Source: Neolewinella aurantiaca
GTDB taxonomy: Bacteria > Bacteroidota > Bacteroidia > Chitinophagales > Saprospiraceae
Length of the DNA: 64,000 bases
Assembly (NCBI RefSeq): GCF_008014675.1
Contig: NZ_VOXD01000017.1
Coordinates: 1 to 64,000 of the forward strand
Reading direction: 5' to 3'
In this document: positions 45,524-54,476 of the stretch, piece after piece
Position numbering within the stretch: position 1 is the first letter of the stretch
How the letters are laid out: each line of letters begins with the position of its first letter
The notes under the pieces: generated by a model
Told to the model about the DNA's origin: nothing
What the model saw: the letters and a program-made list of their open reading frames with translations, nothing else
Database searches by the model: none
Position numbers and translations under genes: made by a program

Positions 45524-46066
45524 TTACCACCGTACAACTATCCTTGCCTTTACGTCTTCTCCAAACCTATTGGTTTGGTTGGTACTGACTTCATACCCCC
45601 GTGCCGGTTCGTACGTAAGTAAATGATGCCCATCGGAAAGTACAGACCCGGTATGGCGTTCTATCTCAACTTTTATTGTGGCTTTTTGATCTTGTTCAAC
45701 CATCAGTCTTCGTACAGTAAGGCTACTGTCGCGGGCCAGGTAGCTGGTAATTACGTGGCCAGCCGAAAGGGTTTTCTCCTTCGTATCGTACTTGTCGTGC
45801 CACGCAGGCTTGTTGATGTCGGCTTCTTTGAAAAGGCGAAGGTCATTTTCGAAGTTGATGTCAGTAATCTCTTTAGCTTCTGTCTCACCGTTCAGAGTAA
45901 TAGTTTTTTCCACCTTTGGCCGCAGGGAACTCAACCGGGCAGATTCAGCGGCGATGTACCCTTCCAGGTCGAAGAAGGGCGATGGTGAATTATCGACTTC
46001 CGTTCCTTCAGAGATACATGCCGAAAGTAAGAGCGTTAGTGAGATCAGTAGGATAAATCTTTGCAT
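45524..46066 (-). CDS. Lipoprotein of unknown function, 180 residues
   Basis: The start at 46066 gives a lipoprotein signal peptide (MQRFILLISLTLLLSAC) with Cys at 17. A longer in-frame ATG at 46150 would add 28 residues in front of it and is less likely. The mature protein has charged strands and helices (VEKTITLNGETEAKEITDINF, VKARIVVRW) of the kind seen in small envelope proteins that follow a lipid or protein ligand. No family is recognised. It is followed by the small RNA terminator on the other strand. Confidence 0.75.
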   Translation of the reverse strand: MQRFILLISLTLLLSACISEGTEVDNSPSPFFDLEGYIAAESARLSSLRPKVEKTITLNGETEAKEITDINFENDLRLFKEADINKPAWHDKYDTKEKTLSAGHVITSYLARDSSLTVRRLMVEQDQKATIKVEIERHTGSVLSDGHHLLTYEPARGYEVSTNQTNRFGEDVKARIVVRW

Positions 46067-46612
46067 ACCGGGTAAAGGCCTAAGACGGGAGTTAGGTTTA
46101 AGACTCCTTAGTATATATGTCTGCCTCAAAAATAAAGCCAGGGAACACATTCAACATAAACAGAATACGTTCTCGCATCCAGCCACCTCATTTGCTGCCA
46201 GCAGACAGGAAAAGTAACCTTTATGGTCTCCTTAAATAAGCGTTTCCCGGAGGCAAAACTTCGATCTTGCCCGCTTCAGACAAAAAAAACAGGGCCTAAA
46301 AATTAAGTAACACCCTAAAACACAGGCTATAACACCCTTAACATTCATTTAAAACTGATTATTTTGAAGAAAAATGCTCCAAAGGTGTGACCAACAAAGG
46401 TGTTTACAGTCTAATTGCTTGTAGGATGAGGCATTAAACCCGATCTTTGCGGCGTCATCCTTACAAATTGCAGTTTGGGAACTACAAATCCGCTGTTTGG
46501 ATTTTGTTCTCATCCGCTCTTTTCTCCTTTATACGTAGCGAACACGACATCTTGTTCACTGCTTATATTACCAAACAACTACTCTTATTTTTAAATCAAC
46601 AACCATCATTTT
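46067..46612. other. Regulatory region upstream of the OmpA-type gene
   Basis: No gene is supported. Two sets of direct repeats are visible: TAACACCCT at 46308-46316 and 46330-46338 (22 bp apart, two helical turns), and CAAAGGTGT at 46380-46388 and 46395-46403 (15 bp apart). Both lie upstream of the likely promoter at 46419-46449. Confidence 0.55.
46419..46449 (+). promoter_or_regulatory. Putative promoter of the OmpA-type gene
   Basis: TTG (46419-46421), 20 bp, then GATCTTTG (46442-46449) fits the -33/-7 pattern except for the first base of the -7 box. A GGATGA...TCATCC inverted repeat spans it. The leader would be about 155 nt. Confidence 0.45.
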
Positions 46613-47722
46613 ATGAGACTTTCTATTTCTCTTATGGTAGCTATGGTGTTCTCTGCATTCACCGCGCAGGCCCAGCAGCTCCCTTCTAACCCAGACCCAA
46701 ACAAGTGTTACGTACGCTGTGTAACTCCGGACGTTTACCAGACTGAAACCGTACGCATCCAGACTGCTCCTTCTTACAAGCGTCTTTCTGTAGTTCCTGC
46801 TACCTACAAGACCGTAACCGAGCGCGTAATGGTAAAAGAAGGTTACAAGCGTTACGAATTCGTTCCTGCTACTTTCCGCACCGAAACCATGTCTTACGAG
46901 TCTCAGTCTCCTGCTGAGTCTATGAGCGTTCGCGCTGCATCTTTCACCGATGCTACCGAGCGTGTTCTCGTTAAGCCAGAACTGAGCCAGTGGGAAACTA
47001 CTGCTTACGAAGGCTGTGAGTCTGACAACCCTAACGACTGTCAGGTACTGTGTTACCGTACTTACGAAGCTGAGTACCGTACCGTTCCAGTTCAGCGCCT
47101 CGCTACCGACGCAACCACTTCTACTGACCGCGTTCCCGGCCAGACTTCTACTTACCGTAAAGAAGTACTCGCTACTCCAGCTGAAGTACGCACTATCGAC
47201 GTAGAGCCTGTATACGAAACCATCACCAAGCGTGTTGTTGACGTTCCTGCTTCTGTTCGCACCGAAACTGTTCCTGCTCAGTACACTGAGATCACTAAAG
47301 AAGTAATGACTTCTAAAGGTGGCCTTAGCAGCTACGAAGAAATCGACTGTGAGCTTACCAGCTACAACGTTCTTCCTATCAACTACGCTAACGGTAGCGC
47401 AGCCCTCAACGCTGAAGCACGCCGTGTTGTTGACGATCGCCTACTGAGCCTCCTCCGTGAGCGTCCGAACATCCGCATCCAGATCAACTCTCACACCTCT
47501 TCTGTAGGTTCTGCTGGTACTAACCAGAGCCTTTCTGAGCGTCGCGCACAAAGTGTTGCTGACTACCTCGTAAGCAAAGGCATCAACCGTGGCCGTCTCG
47601 TAACCCGTGGTTACGGTGAGAGCCAGCTGAAGAACCGTTGTGCTGACGGCGTAAACTGCTCTGAAGCTGAGCACCGCGTTAACCGTCGTACTGAGTTCCG
47701 CGTACTGAACATCGACCAGTGA
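46613..47722 (+). CDS. OmpA family outer-membrane protein with repetitive N-terminal domain
   Basis: This 369-residue protein has a signal peptide ending AQAQ (about residue 21). Residues about 30-240 contain several imperfect repeats of the form VPA-x-Y-x-T-x-T-E-x-V (VVPATYKTVTERVMV, FVPATFRTETM, DVPASVRTETVPAQYTEITKEV), rich in Thr, Val and Tyr, instead of a classical eight-stranded barrel. The C-terminal ~115 residues are an OmpA-like peptidoglycan-binding domain (INYANGSAALNAEARRVVDDR, then NQSLSERRAQSVADYLVSKGI and RGYGESQL). Strong bias to TCT, CGT, GTA and ACT codons, unlike neighbouring genes, suggests high expression. A terminator follows. Confidence 0.88.
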   Translation: MRLSISLMVAMVFSAFTAQAQQLPSNPDPNKCYVRCVTPDVYQTETVRIQTAPSYKRLSVVPATYKTVTERVMVKEGYKRYEFVPATFRTETMSYESQSPAESMSVRAASFTDATERVLVKPELSQWETTAYEGCESDNPNDCQVLCYRTYEAEYRTVPVQRLATDATTSTDRVPGQTSTYRKEVLATPAEVRTIDVEPVYETITKRVVDVPASVRTETVPAQYTEITKEVMTSKGGLSSYEEIDCELTSYNVLPINYANGSAALNAEARRVVDDRLLSLLRERPNIRIQINSHTSSVGSAGTNQSLSERRAQSVADYLVSKGINRGRLVTRGYGESQLKNRCADGVNCSEAEHRVNRRTEFRVLNIDQ

Positions 47723-47763
47723 TAAAGGCGCGGTTCTGAACCGTATCTTAATCCAATAAAGAA

Positions 47764-47799
47764 GCCTCCGTCCATTCATTTGGGCGGAGGCTTTTTTTT
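47764..47799 (+). terminator. Rho-independent terminator after the OmpA-type gene
   Basis: A 10-bp stem GCCTCCGTCC / GGGCGGAGGC with loop ATTCATTT is followed by eight T residues. Confidence 0.92.
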
Positions 47800-47800
47800 G

Positions 47801-47828
47801 GTCGGGAGTCGGGAGTCGGGAGTCGGGA
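47801..47828. repeat. Short tandem repeat (GTCGGGA) x4
   Basis: Four perfect 7-bp units are followed by a fifth diverged one. It lies between the terminator and the end of the convergent glycosyltransferase gene, outside any reading frame. It may be a slippage-prone tract. Confidence 0.85.
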
Positions 47829-47913
47829 GTTGGCTTATATCCAAACTACCGGCCTGATTTCGATACCTAATCCGGAGTGGTTGAAATATTTGCTCGCTTC
47901 TTATTCGCGCATT

Positions 47914-48627
47914 CTACCTGAAGCGCAAACTGAGTACACCTATAATCGCTTCCTTCACGATGGAGCCGTGCATTTTGCTTGCGCCCAGGATACGGTCGGT
48001 AAAGGTGATGGGAACCTCAACGATTTTGAAACCCAGCTTCCAGGCAGTATGCTTCATCTCGATCTGGAAGGCATAGCCGATGAACTCGATCTTATCGAAG
48101 TCGATGGCCTCCAGCACAGGGCGGGTATAGCACATGAAACCGGCGGTAGAGTCCTTTACCGGCATCCAGGTGATCAGGCGAACGTAAATGGAGGCACCGT
48201 ACGAGAGAAAGCGACGGTCGAAAGGCCAGTTCTCGACGCCGCCGCCTTTGGTGTAGCGGGAACCTACGGATACATCTCCGCCACCGGTATGACAAGCTTC
48301 GCGCAGACGAACCAGATCTTTAGGGTTGTGGCTGAAATCGGCATCCATTTCGAAGAAGTAATGGTAATCTTCAGATTTGGCCATTCCCCAACGGAAACCG
48401 TCGAGGTAAGCAGTTCCCAGCCCCAGCTTTCCGGCACGCTGCAGCAGGTGCAGCCGGTCGGGGTATTCCTGTTGTTTCGCTTTGATGATATCAGACGTTC
48501 CATCGGGCGAACCATCGTCGACGATAAGGAGGTGAAACGGATAAGACAGCGTAAAGACGGTGTCGATCATCTTGGCGATGTTCTCCTTTTCGTTATAGGT
48601 AGGAATAATTACGAGGCTGTCGCTCAC
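47914..48627 (-). CDS. Glycosyltransferase family 2 (dolichol/polyprenol-phosphate mannosyltransferase type)
   Basis: This enzyme moves a sugar from a nucleotide donor to a polyprenyl phosphate or similar acceptor at the inner membrane face. Residues begin SDSLVIIPTYNEKENI, the GT2 start. DGSPDGT (about 38-44) and the metal-binding DADFSHNPKDL (about 90) follow. A GTG at 48627 gives 237 residues, the normal length. An ATG at 48717 would add 30 residues without homology, so the GTG start is used. There is no membrane span. It is monocistronic and divergent from the DUF6624 gene. Confidence 0.88.
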   Translation of the reverse strand: MSDSLVIIPTYNEKENIAKMIDTVFTLSYPFHLLIVDDGSPDGTSDIIKAKQQEYPDRLHLLQRAGKLGLGTAYLDGFRWGMAKSEDYHYFFEMDADFSHNPKDLVRLREACHTGGGDVSVGSRYTKGGGVENWPFDRRFLSYGASIYVRLITWMPVKDSTAGFMCYTRPVLEAIDFDKIEFIGYAFQIEMKHTAWKLGFKIVEVPITFTDRILGASKMHGSIVKEAIIGVLSLRFR

Positions 48628-48812
48628 TAGGGGGAGTATTTTTCTTGAAGGTGCAAATATACCGAAACCGCTCAGGTTTGAGACGCCTCCCCCTCCGATA
48701 GTGTCTCTGGACAGCAATTCAGAGCCCGGAAATAACCTTATTTAACCGGAGTTAACCGATTGCGCATCGCTTTACCGCTATTTTTGAAAAACCAATCAAA
48801 ACCCATACAACG

Positions 48813-49703
48813 ATGCGCACCACCATCTTTACCCTGATATTTCTCCTTACCGGAATGTTGTCCGCCCAGTCCCTTTTCACCTCGGATGATTTTGAAGCAC
48901 AAGTCCTGGCTTATGCTCCAGAGCGACACCAGGGCGTGAGCGACAAAAGCTTTGATTTTGGGACAATGGTTTTGCGCGAAACCGTTCGCCAGACCGACAA
49001 CAACCCTCGAGCTTTCAACCGGGCCGACTATTTCAATGTACTCTCCGGACTGATTTCACTACAGGAATCCGACGCAGACATCCGGCTTGCCTGGCAGAAA
49101 TTTATCGCGTCAGATGGTAGTTGCGAATACCTGACCAGCGCCAGTTTCAAAGATGGTTTTCTGTCCAAAAAAATACCCGACTACCTAATTTCCGCATGGG
49201 CCGAAGCGGAAGCAACCTGTGTGCGCAACGGTAAGGCCGGAGCAAAACCGCGCCCCGCCCCCGAGACTTACGCCGCTGAAAATAAGCTGGATGCGACCTT
49301 GCTGAAACAAATTGCTGAGATTGCTAAGGACGACCAGCGTTACCGCAAAGGCAAGTATGAGCCGGAAAAACAAACACCCCTCGACCGGAAAAACGAGCGT
49401 TTGATCGACGGATTGTACGCCCGCTACGGCACCTACCTGGGCACCTCGCTGGTCGGGGAAGCGTACAATTCCGTGATGTGGGCCGTTATCCAGCATTCCC
49501 GGCCCGAGACGATGGAACGCTATCTTCCGGTGGTGCACGCCGCCGTTCAGGCCGGGGAATTAGACGAAGCTCCGTTACGTATGCTGATCGATCGGGTCCA
49601 GATAAACAGAACCGGGCAACAAGTATTCGGCAGCCAGGCCGGGGTGCCCTTATTACCGAAGGCCGAGCAGAAGCGGATTGAGAAGTTGTACGGGATTGAT
49701 TAG
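48813..49703 (+). CDS. DUF6624-like exported protein
   Basis: This 296-residue protein has a signal peptide (about 1-18, ending LSAQ). The N-terminal half is of unknown type. The C-terminal ~130 residues show the DUF6624 pattern: IAKDDQRYR, then LDRKNERLIDGLYARYG, VGEAYNSVMWAVIQHS, RYLPVVHAAVQAGE, and LIDRVQINRTGQQVFGSQ. The family has no established function. It is monocistronic. Confidence 0.8.
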   Translation: MRTTIFTLIFLLTGMLSAQSLFTSDDFEAQVLAYAPERHQGVSDKSFDFGTMVLRETVRQTDNNPRAFNRADYFNVLSGLISLQESDADIRLAWQKFIASDGSCEYLTSASFKDGFLSKKIPDYLISAWAEAEATCVRNGKAGAKPRPAPETYAAENKLDATLLKQIAEIAKDDQRYRKGKYEPEKQTPLDRKNERLIDGLYARYGTYLGTSLVGEAYNSVMWAVIQHSRPETMERYLPVVHAAVQAGELDEAPLRMLIDRVQINRTGQQVFGSQAGVPLLPKAEQKRIEKLYGID

Positions 49704-49721
49704 GGCGCGGCCGCAGGTACA
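49704..49721 (+). repeat. 18-bp dispersed motif copy
   Basis: GGCGCGGCCGCAGGTACA matches 15 of 16 and begins directly after the stop codon of the DUF6624-like gene. It is paired with the opposed copy at 49943; sequences just inside both copies are also related (GAGGAGGT...ATCGGC and GAGAGGTAATCGGC). Confidence 0.75.
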
Positions 49722-50068
49722 GAGGAGGTTGAAGGAGATCGGCAGACAGAGGAGTTTTGATTCGACTGCACCCAAAACGGGACAGGGCGCAAACGACCGA
49801 CCTGAAAAGATCGTTGCCGACCTCGCTATCTGGTTACGTATCATTTACGCGACTTGAAGTCGCTTCTGCCGACTAATCACCAAGAGGTGAATGCGGCTGG
49901 CTTACGCTTCAACGGTGAAGCCAAATGCCGATTACCTCTCTTTGCACCTGCACTCGTGCCAGATACTACTCAACCCTAAACAAATCTATCAACCTTTAAA
50001 TTACCCCACAAATTGTTTAAATAATTAACTGCAGTTTCGTATGTTTGCAGGGTTAAGCAAAGTACTAA
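49722..50068. other. Intergenic region upstream of parE
   Basis: No gene is seen. Several short palindromes occur, among them GCGACTTGAAGTCGC (49849-49863) and GCTTCA-ACGG-TGAAGC (about 49906-49921). Together with the flanking opposed 18-bp motifs they suggest a diverged palindromic element of about 257 bp. Confidence 0.5.
49943..49960 (-). repeat. 18-bp dispersed motif copy
   Basis: TGCACCTGCACTCGTGCC matches 14 of 16 and reads toward parE, about 110 bp before its start. TTTG at 49941-49944 overlaps it. Confidence 0.65.
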
Positions 50069-51997
50069 ATGGCAGACGCAACTTACAACGAAGACAACAT
50101 CCGGTCGTTAGACTGGAAAGAGCATATCCGCCTCCGCCCGGGCATGTATATCGGCAAGCTTGGTGATGGTACCAGCCCCGACGATGGCATTTACATTCTG
50201 CTCAAGGAGGTGATCGACAACTCCATTGACGAGTACGTAATGGGGCATGGAAACAGGATTGAAGTCAATATCGAAGACGGAGTTGCCTCCGTGCGCGACT
50301 ACGGCCGGGGTATTCCTCTGGGTAAAGTTGTCGACGTAGTTTCAAAGATGAATACCGGTGGTAAGTACGACAGTAAAGCCTTCAAAAAGTCCGTGGGTCT
50401 TAATGGTGTAGGTCTTAAAGCCACGAACGCCCTGTCTGATGAGTTCTCCGTCTACGCCGTCCGTGAGGGAAAAATGAAGAAGGCCGATTTTTCTCTTGGC
50501 AACCTGGTAAAAGAACACAATCAGGTCAAAACCAAGGAAGCAAATGGCACCTTCATCAGCTACCACGCCGATCCTGCTATTTTCAAGAAATTCAAGTACC
50601 GCTCCGACTTCATCGAGAACCAGCTGTGGAACTACGCCTACCTGAACGCCGGGCTGAAGCTGATCTATAACGGTAAAACGCTGGTCTCTAAAAACGGTCT
50701 TAAGGACCTGCTGGAACGGAAGGTCAATGAAGAACTCCGCCGCTACCCGGTTATCCACCTCAAGGGTGACGATATGGAAGTGGCCATTACCCACGGTAAT
50801 GCGTACGGCGAAACTTATTTCAGTTTCGTAAACGGTCAGCATACCACTCAGGGTGGTACACACCTCAACGCCTTTAAGCAGGGGCTTGTAGAAGCCTGCC
50901 AGAAACACTACAGCAAAGCTTACGACAGGAAAGACATCCTGAGCAGCGTAGTTGCCGCAGTAGCTATCAAGGTCGAAGATCCAATCTTTGAATCTCAGAC
51001 CAAAACCAAGCTCGGCTCTACCGATATGGGCCCGGGCCTGCCTACCGTCTCTACCTTCATGCGCAACTTCATGGTGGAGCACTTCGACAATTTCCTGCAC
51101 AAAAACCCGACTACCGCCGAAGCGCTGGAAAAGCGGATCAAGCAAAGTGAACGCGAGCGCAAGGAGATTGCGGGAATCAAAAAGCTGGCCAACGCCCGGG
51201 CAAAGAAGGCCAACTTGCACAACAAAAAACTACGCGACTGCCGCGTCCAGTACAACTCGAACAATAAAAAACATACCGACGAGCAGAAGCTGGCGACTAC
51301 CATTTTCATTACCGAGGGAGACTCGGCCTCCGGCTCCATCACCGTTGCGCGCGACGTTCAGACCCAAGCAGTTTTCTCCCTGCGTGGTAAGCCGCTCAAC
51401 TGCTTCGGACAAACAAAAAAGGTCGTTTACGAAAACGAAGAATTCAACCTTCTCCAGCACGCCCTCAACATTGAAGACGGAGTTGATGAACTGCGCTACA
51501 ATCGCGTCGTGATCGCCACGGATGCAGATGTAGATGGTATGCACATCCGTTTGCTCCTCCTGACGTTCTTCCTCCAGTTCTTCCCCGATATGGTCGAAGG
51601 CGGCCATCTGTATATCCTGGAAACCCCGCTCTTCAGGGTCCGCGACAAGCAGAAGACCTTCTATTGTTACAGCGAACAGGAAAAGCAAGACGCCATCAAG
51701 GCGCTGCGTGGCAAACCGGAGATCACCCGTTTCAAAGGTCTCGGCGAGATCAGCCCCAAAGAGTTCTCCGATTTCATCGGTGAGAACATCCGCCTCGAAC
51801 CCGTTGTGATGGGAGAAAATACTGACATCGATAAATTGTTGAGCTACTACATGGGCAAAAACACACCTGATCGACAGAACTTCATCATCGACAATCTCCG
51901 CATTGAGCTTGATGCGGATATGGACGGAGACGGGACTGCAGATGTGGATCAACTGGTTTCGGAAAAAGAAGCAAAGGCCGCTGCAGAAGCAGCGTAA
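50069..51997 (+). CDS. parE: DNA topoisomerase IV subunit B
   Basis: This is the 642-residue ATPase subunit that, with ParC, decatenates replicated chromosomes. The GHKL ATPase domain starts with [15 protein letters not shown] and has [13 protein letters not shown] (ATP-binding Asn) and [11 protein letters not shown]. The TOPRIM domain has EGDSASGS (Glu416) and DADVDGMHI. The N-terminal phrase is closer to ParE than to GyrB of this phylum, but GyrB is the alternative. No parC gene is adjacent. A 46-bp palindromic terminator follows. Confidence 0.88.
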   Translation: MADATYNEDNIRSLDWKEHIRLRPGMYIGKLGDGTSPDDGIYILLKEVIDNSIDEYVMGHGNRIEVNIEDGVASVRDYGRGIPLGKVVDVVSKMNTGGKYDSKAFKKSVGLNGVGLKATNALSDEFSVYAVREGKMKKADFSLGNLVKEHNQVKTKEANGTFISYHADPAIFKKFKYRSDFIENQLWNYAYLNAGLKLIYNGKTLVSKNGLKDLLERKVNEELRRYPVIHLKGDDMEVAITHGNAYGETYFSFVNGQHTTQGGTHLNAFKQGLVEACQKHYSKAYDRKDILSSVVAAVAIKVEDPIFESQTKTKLGSTDMGPGLPTVSTFMRNFMVEHFDNFLHKNPTTAEALEKRIKQSERERKEIAGIKKLANARAKKANLHNKKLRDCRVQYNSNNKKHTDEQKLATTIFITEGDSASGSITVARDVQTQAVFSLRGKPLNCFGQTKKVVYENEEFNLLQHALNIEDGVDELRYNRVVIATDADVDGMHIRLLLLTFFLQFFPDMVEGGHLYILETPLFRVRDKQKTFYCYSEQEKQDAIKALRGKPEITRFKGLGEISPKEFSDFIGENIRLEPVVMGENTDIDKLLSYYMGKNTPDRQNFIIDNLRIELDADMDGDGTADVDQLVSEKEAKAAAEAA

Positions 51998-52154
51998 ACG
52001 TTGTACTTCGCAGAATAAACAGCCTGCGGAGCAGGTACGAAGCTCCACTAAAACTCCTCCCAAAAATCTAATTCAGCCGGGAGGAGGCCTTACGGTGCCT
52101 TCTTAACGGTGAAAAAGTTACCCGCAATTCCGAATAAGCAGAGCTTAGTCATAT

Positions 52155-52204
52155 AATTCAAGAGGCCAGGAATTGTTAACAATTCCTGGCCTCTTGAATT
52201 TTCG
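52155..52204. terminator. Bidirectional terminator, 46-bp perfect palindrome
   Basis: Positions 52155-52177 are perfectly complementary to 52178-52200, centred on GTTAAC, with T-rich ends in both directions. It lies between convergent parE and malic enzyme genes. Confidence 0.9.
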
Positions 52205-52285
52205 TTACAGGACAGTAAATAAATGAGCGAAGGAAGGACTTCGCCCCGCCATCAGAAACTTTGCCAAAGGCAAAATTGCTTTAAT

Positions 52286-53476
52286 CTACTCGTACTTACC
52301 AAACTCCTCTTCCGCAACACGACGAACCTCATCGGCCACCCGCCAGGCCACCTGCTCATCGAGCGTAGGCGGGATAACGCGGTCGAAGTCCGGTTCGCGG
52401 ATGTGCTCGGCGATGGCGCGGGCAGCGGCCAGTTTCATATTGGGAGTAATGCGGGGTGCGCGGGCATCCAGCGCACCACGGAAGATGCCGGGAAAGCCAA
52501 GTACGTTGTTGATCTGGTTAGGAAGGTCACTGCGACCGGTTCCCACGATGGCGGCTCCGCCGGCTTTGGCTTCGTCGGGCATAATCTCCGGCACGGGGTT
52601 GGCCATGGCGAAGATGATGCTGTCTTTGGCCATCGTGGCTACGTCGTTGCGGTCCATCAGATTGGGCATGCTAACACCGATGAAGACATCAGCGCCAACA
52701 AGGGCATCCTTCAGGGTACCGGTTTTGTTTTCACTATTAGTGAACTCCAATGCTTCTTTCTTTGCGTAGTTGAGGTTATCGCGGCCGCTGTGGATGATTC
52801 CCTTACTGTCGCACATCACAATGTCCTTTACGGGTGTTGCCAATGGAGAATCTGGGTTATCGACCGCTTTGAGCAAACGGGCAATAGCGATACCTGCTGC
52901 TCCGGCGCCGTTGATAACAACATTGAGATCTTCCATTTTCTTGCCTACGAGTTTGCTGCCATTGAGCAGACCCGCCAGGGTAACGATGGCCGTTCCGTGC
53001 TGATCGTCGTGGAAAACGGGAATACCGATGTCCTGCAGGCGGCGCTCAATCTCGAAACTGCGGGGCGCAGAGATATCCTCGAGGTTTACACCTCCGAAGA
53101 CCGGAGCGATCAGCTTTACCGTTTCTACGATCTTGTCTGTGTCCTGGGTGTCGAGGCAAATGGGAAAAGCATCGATGTTAGCGAAACGCTTAAAGAGCAT
53201 TGCCTTTCCCTCCATTACGGGAATGCTGGCCAGTGCGCCAATGTCTCCGAGGCCAAGGACGGCGGAGCCGTCCGTTACGATGGCAACGGTGTTAGACTTG
53301 ATGGTGTACTTGTACACATCATCGGGGTTTTCCGCGATGGCCCGGCAGGGCTCTGCAACACCAGGGCTGTAGACGAGCGAGAGGTCGTCTTTGCTGCGCA
53401 CGTCCATTTTAGGTGAAACGCGGATTTTGCCTTTCAGCGATCGGTGTAGGTTCAGGGATTCCTGGAAGTAGTCCAT
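52286..53476 (-). CDS. NAD(P)-dependent malic enzyme, short form
   Basis: This 396-residue enzyme decarboxylates malate to pyruvate and supplies NAD(P)H. Motifs are YSPGVAEPCRAIAEN (about 36), the TDGSAVLGLGDIGALAS segment, metal-binding EDISAPRSFEIE and DDQHGTAIV (about 160), and the dinucleotide fold VVINGAGAAGIAIARLL (about 186). It lacks the C-terminal phosphotransacetylase-like domain found in the ~760-residue Bacteroidota and proteobacterial enzymes. NAD versus NADP preference is not certain. It is divergent from recO. Confidence 0.9.
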   Translation of the reverse strand: MDYFQESLNLHRSLKGKIRVSPKMDVRSKDDLSLVYSPGVAEPCRAIAENPDDVYKYTIKSNTVAIVTDGSAVLGLGDIGALASIPVMEGKAMLFKRFANIDAFPICLDTQDTDKIVETVKLIAPVFGGVNLEDISAPRSFEIERRLQDIGIPVFHDDQHGTAIVTLAGLLNGSKLVGKKMEDLNVVINGAGAAGIAIARLLKAVDNPDSPLATPVKDIVMCDSKGIIHSGRDNLNYAKKEALEFTNSENKTGTLKDALVGADVFIGVSMPNLMDRNDVATMAKDSIIFAMANPVPEIMPDEAKAGGAAIVGTGRSDLPNQINNVLGFPGIFRGALDARAPRITPNMKLAAARAIAEHIREPDFDRVIPPTLDEQVAWRVADEVRRVAEEEFGKYE

Positions 53477-53635
53477 GTAGTTGGTGTTACTTGATTAAGG
53501 GCGAAAAGTACGGGTTATTTGATGAGCAACGTAATGTGTGCAAAGTTCCACCCTCGCAAAATTCACGAGAACTCTAACGCCCTGAAGGTCGTTAAATAAA
53601 TAAATCGGCCATAAGGTTCGATTATACCCGGTTCC

Positions 53636-54361
53636 ATGCTGTTAAAAACCCGTGCCATAATTCTCCGCGCGATCAAATACGGAGATTCCAGCCTTATTCT
53701 CGAGACCTATACCGAGGCAAAGGGTGTACGCAAATACATCGTTGGCGGAGTGCGTAAGGCCCGCAGCCGAACTCCGGCGAGCCTGGTCCAACCAATGAAT
53801 CTGGTAGACATCATCGCATACGAGCGGGAGGGCAAAGACATGACGCGCCTCAAAGAAGTGCGCCCCGCTCATGTCTACACCCGTATTCCTTTCGATGTTT
53901 ACCGGGGTACAGTGGGGCTTTTCATGCTGGAGGTTACCCGCAACTCGATCCGGGAAACTGAAGAGAACCCTGCACTTTTCAGTTTCCTGTACGAAGCCTT
54001 CCGGCTTCTCGACACTACCGAAGGACCGATTACCCACTTCCACCTTCACTTCCTGTTGGAGCTTACGGCCCATCTCGGGATGCTACCCTCGGGCCAGTGG
54101 ACCGAAGGTACACCGCTTTTCGACCTGAAGGAGGGTTCTTTCACCGGAGATCACCCCGGCCACCCCGAATACCTGGACGAAGAACAGGCCGCGTTGATGT
54201 ACACCCTGCTGCACGCCCGCCACGATGAGCTCGATGGCATCCAATCGTCCCGGCAGCAACGCAACCAACTTCTCGTAGAGCTCACGCGCTACTACCGTTA
54301 CCACATTGAAGGAATGCGGGAAATTAATTCTTTGAAGGTTTTACGAGAGGTGATGGGGTAA
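53636..54361 (+). CDS. recO: DNA repair protein RecO
   Basis: This 241-residue RecFOR pathway protein helps load RecA onto SSB-coated DNA. The N-terminal OB-fold is recognised from LLKTRAIILRAIKYGDSSLILETYTEAKGV (residues 2-31). The helical C-terminal half has the family's layout but no four-Cys zinc motif, which is variable in the family. The start is the ATG that places the OB fold at residue 2. Confidence 0.9.
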   Translation: MLLKTRAIILRAIKYGDSSLILETYTEAKGVRKYIVGGVRKARSRTPASLVQPMNLVDIIAYEREGKDMTRLKEVRPAHVYTRIPFDVYRGTVGLFMLEVTRNSIRETEENPALFSFLYEAFRLLDTTEGPITHFHLHFLLELTAHLGMLPSGQWTEGTPLFDLKEGSFTGDHPGHPEYLDEEQAALMYTLLHARHDELDGIQSSRQQRNQLLVELTRYYRYHIEGMREINSLKVLREVMG

Positions 54362-54476
54362 ACAATTCGTACACCGGGGCCATCGCGTAACCTTCACCTG
54401 CATTTTGATCCGCGGCATCTGGCGGATTTCGCCGATCGACACAGCTTCTCTTACTCAATCATTCTATCTTCGCGGC

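Noticed and set aside
47801-47828. Tandem GTCGGGA units considered as a CRISPR-like array
   Set aside because: The units are 7 bp with no spacers; it is a simple tandem repeat.
48432-48449. Further copy of the 18-bp motif in the glycosyltransferase gene
   Set aside because: Only 12 of 16 positions match, and the coding sequence explains it; similar weak matches at 36060, 40264 and 63045 were also left out.
47830-48630. 266-codon plus-strand reading frame
   Set aside because: It is antisense to the glycosyltransferase, which has all GT2 motifs; the translation of the plus strand shows no domain.
49783-49830. GGGCGCAAAC near 49785 as a third copy of the 91-bp element
   Set aside because: Only the first 10 bp match; the rest is unrelated.
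52223-53416. 397-codon plus-strand reading frame
   Set aside because: It is antisense to the malic enzyme gene and has no recognisable features.
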